Part shown: positions 8,484 to 9,231 of the stretch, piece after piece
Layout: every line of letters starts with the position of its first letter
Numbering within the stretch: position 1 is the first letter of the stretch
Origin: UBA9554 sp038205135
GTDB taxonomy: Bacteria; Pseudomonadota; Alphaproteobacteria; Rhodobacterales; Rhodobacteraceae
DNA length: 9,231 nucleotides
Direction of reading: 5' to 3'
Assembly (NCBI GenBank): GCA_038205135.1
Contig: JBBRCF010000132.1
Span: 1 to 9,231, forward strand
Notes under the pieces: generated by a model
Databases searched by the model: none
The model's input: the letters and a program-made list of their open reading frames with translations, nothing else
Told to the model about the DNA's origin: nothing
Made by a program: the position numbers and the translations under genes

Positions 8484-8529
8484 CGTTTCCCCCTACCGCC
8501 TGTCCCCGCCCGAATTCAAGGATTTGAAA

Positions 8530-9231
8530 ATGAACCAGGAACTGACAAATAACCCGTTCAACCCGCTGACGCCCGCCAAGGTGTTCGACGAGATCAAGAT
8601 CTCGCTGGCCTCGCCCGAGCGGATCCTGTCGTGGTCCTACGGCGAGATCAAGAAGCCCGAGACGATCAACTACCGCACGTTCAAACCCGAACGTGACGGG
8701 CTGTTCTGCGCGCGCATCTTTGGTCCGATCAAGGATTACGAATGCCTGTGCGGCAAATACAAGCGGATGAAATATCGCGGCGTCGTCTGCGAAAAATGCG
8801 GCGTCGAAGTCACGCTGCAAAAAGTGCGCCGCGAACGCATGGGCCATATCGAACTGGCCTCGCCCGTCGCCCACATCTGGTTCCTGAAATCGCTGCCGTC
8901 CCGCATCGGTCTGATGCTGGACATGACGCTGCGCGATCTGGAACGTATACTGTATTTCGAAAACTACGTGGTGATCGAACCCGGCTTGACCGACCTGATC
9001 TATGGCCAGTTGCTGTCCGAGGAACAATTCCTTGATGCACAGGACCAGTTTGGCGCGGACGCGTTTACCGCCAACATCGGTGCCGAGGCGATCCGCGAAA
9101 TGCTGGCGCAGATCGATCTGGAGGCTGACGCCGAACGCCTGCGCGCCGAACTGGCCGAGGCGACCGGCGAGTTGAAGCCGAAAAAGATCATCAAGCGGCT
9201 GAAGGTGGTGGAATCCTTCCTCGAGTCCGGC
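8530..9231 (+). CDS. rpoC: DNA-directed RNA polymerase subunit beta-prime, N-terminal part (partial)
   Basis: ATG 8530 has AAGGA at 8518-8522 seven bases upstream, and the frame is open to the window end (234 codons; the family is about 1400 aa). RpoC forms the clamp and carries the catalytic Mg-binding NADFDGD motif, which lies beyond the window. Visible here are the start region LTPAKVFDEIKISLASPERI, the SWSYGEIKKPETINYRTFKP block, and the N-terminal zinc site with Cys72, Cys74, Cys87 and Cys90 (CLCG and CEKCGV). RRERMGHIELASPVAHIWFL then SLPSRIGLMLDM follow, and the sequence ends at KRLKVVESFLESG. All four zinc-binding cysteines are present. The gene lies 87 bases after rpoB, co-directional and presumably co-transcribed. 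Confidence 0.98.
   Translation, partial: MNQELTNNPFNPLTPAKVFDEIKISLASPERILSWSYGEIKKPETINYRTFKPERDGLFCARIFGPIKDYECLCGKYKRMKYRGVVCEKCGVEVTLQKVRRERMGHIELASPVAHIWFLKSLPSRIGLMLDMTLRDLERILYFENYVVIEPGLTDLIYGQLLSEEQFLDAQDQFGADAFTANIGAEAIREMLAQIDLEADAERLRAELAEATGELKPKKIIKRLKVVESFLESG

Overview
The window is a stretch of core chromosome carrying the tufB-secE-nusG-rplKAJL-rpoBC transcription/translation cluster of an alphaproteobacterium, all on the + strand. Protein sequences (SecE of about 66 aa, RpoB of 1379 aa starting MAQSFLGQKRLRKYYGK, L10 with a GAPASNIA repeat), the GC-rich codon choice and the tuf-tRNA-Trp-secE order fit Rhodobacterales (Roseobacter/Rhodobacter relatives). The genus cannot be fixed from this sequence alone. 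I see no mobile element, CRISPR array or horizontally acquired block.

Layout. Positions 1-141 are the 3' end of an EF-Tu gene, followed by a terminator hairpin and about 290 bases with no gene. A tRNA-Trp(CCA) gene at 433-508 has a good promoter directly upstream. Then come secE (588-788), nusG (977-1510), rplK (1697-2146), rplA (2146-2844, overlapping rplK by one base), rplJ (3101-3616, GTG start), rplL (3689-4066), rpoB (4303-8442) and the first 234 codons of rpoC (8530 to the window end). Every gene wholly inside the window is an intact reading frame of normal family length. tuf and rpoC are cut only by the window edges.

How the genes work together. EF-Tu delivers aminoacyl-tRNA to the ribosome. 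L11, L1, L10 and L7/L12 form the L1 stalk and the GTPase-associated/L12 stalk of the 50S subunit. RpoB and RpoC are the two large RNA polymerase subunits, NusG couples polymerase to Rho or the ribosome, and SecE is an essential part of the SecYEG translocon. The set gives coordinated production of the transcription, translation and secretion machinery.

The interesting material lies between the genes. A leader upstream of rplK copies both strands of the L1-binding helix of 23S rRNA and is probably the L1 autoregulatory site. A 256-base, hairpin-rich leader lies between rplA and rplJ, where L10-leader RNAs are found. A 236-base string of at least six hairpins lies between rplL and rpoB, where L12 output must be uncoupled from RNA polymerase output. 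A terminator-like hairpin sits between rpoB and rpoC. A 16-base exact repeat, within longer partial similarity, is shared by the tuf-tRNA and rplL-rpoB gaps and forms part of a stem in both. Nothing here looks like a wholly new biological system. The most useful follow-ups concern these RNA elements.
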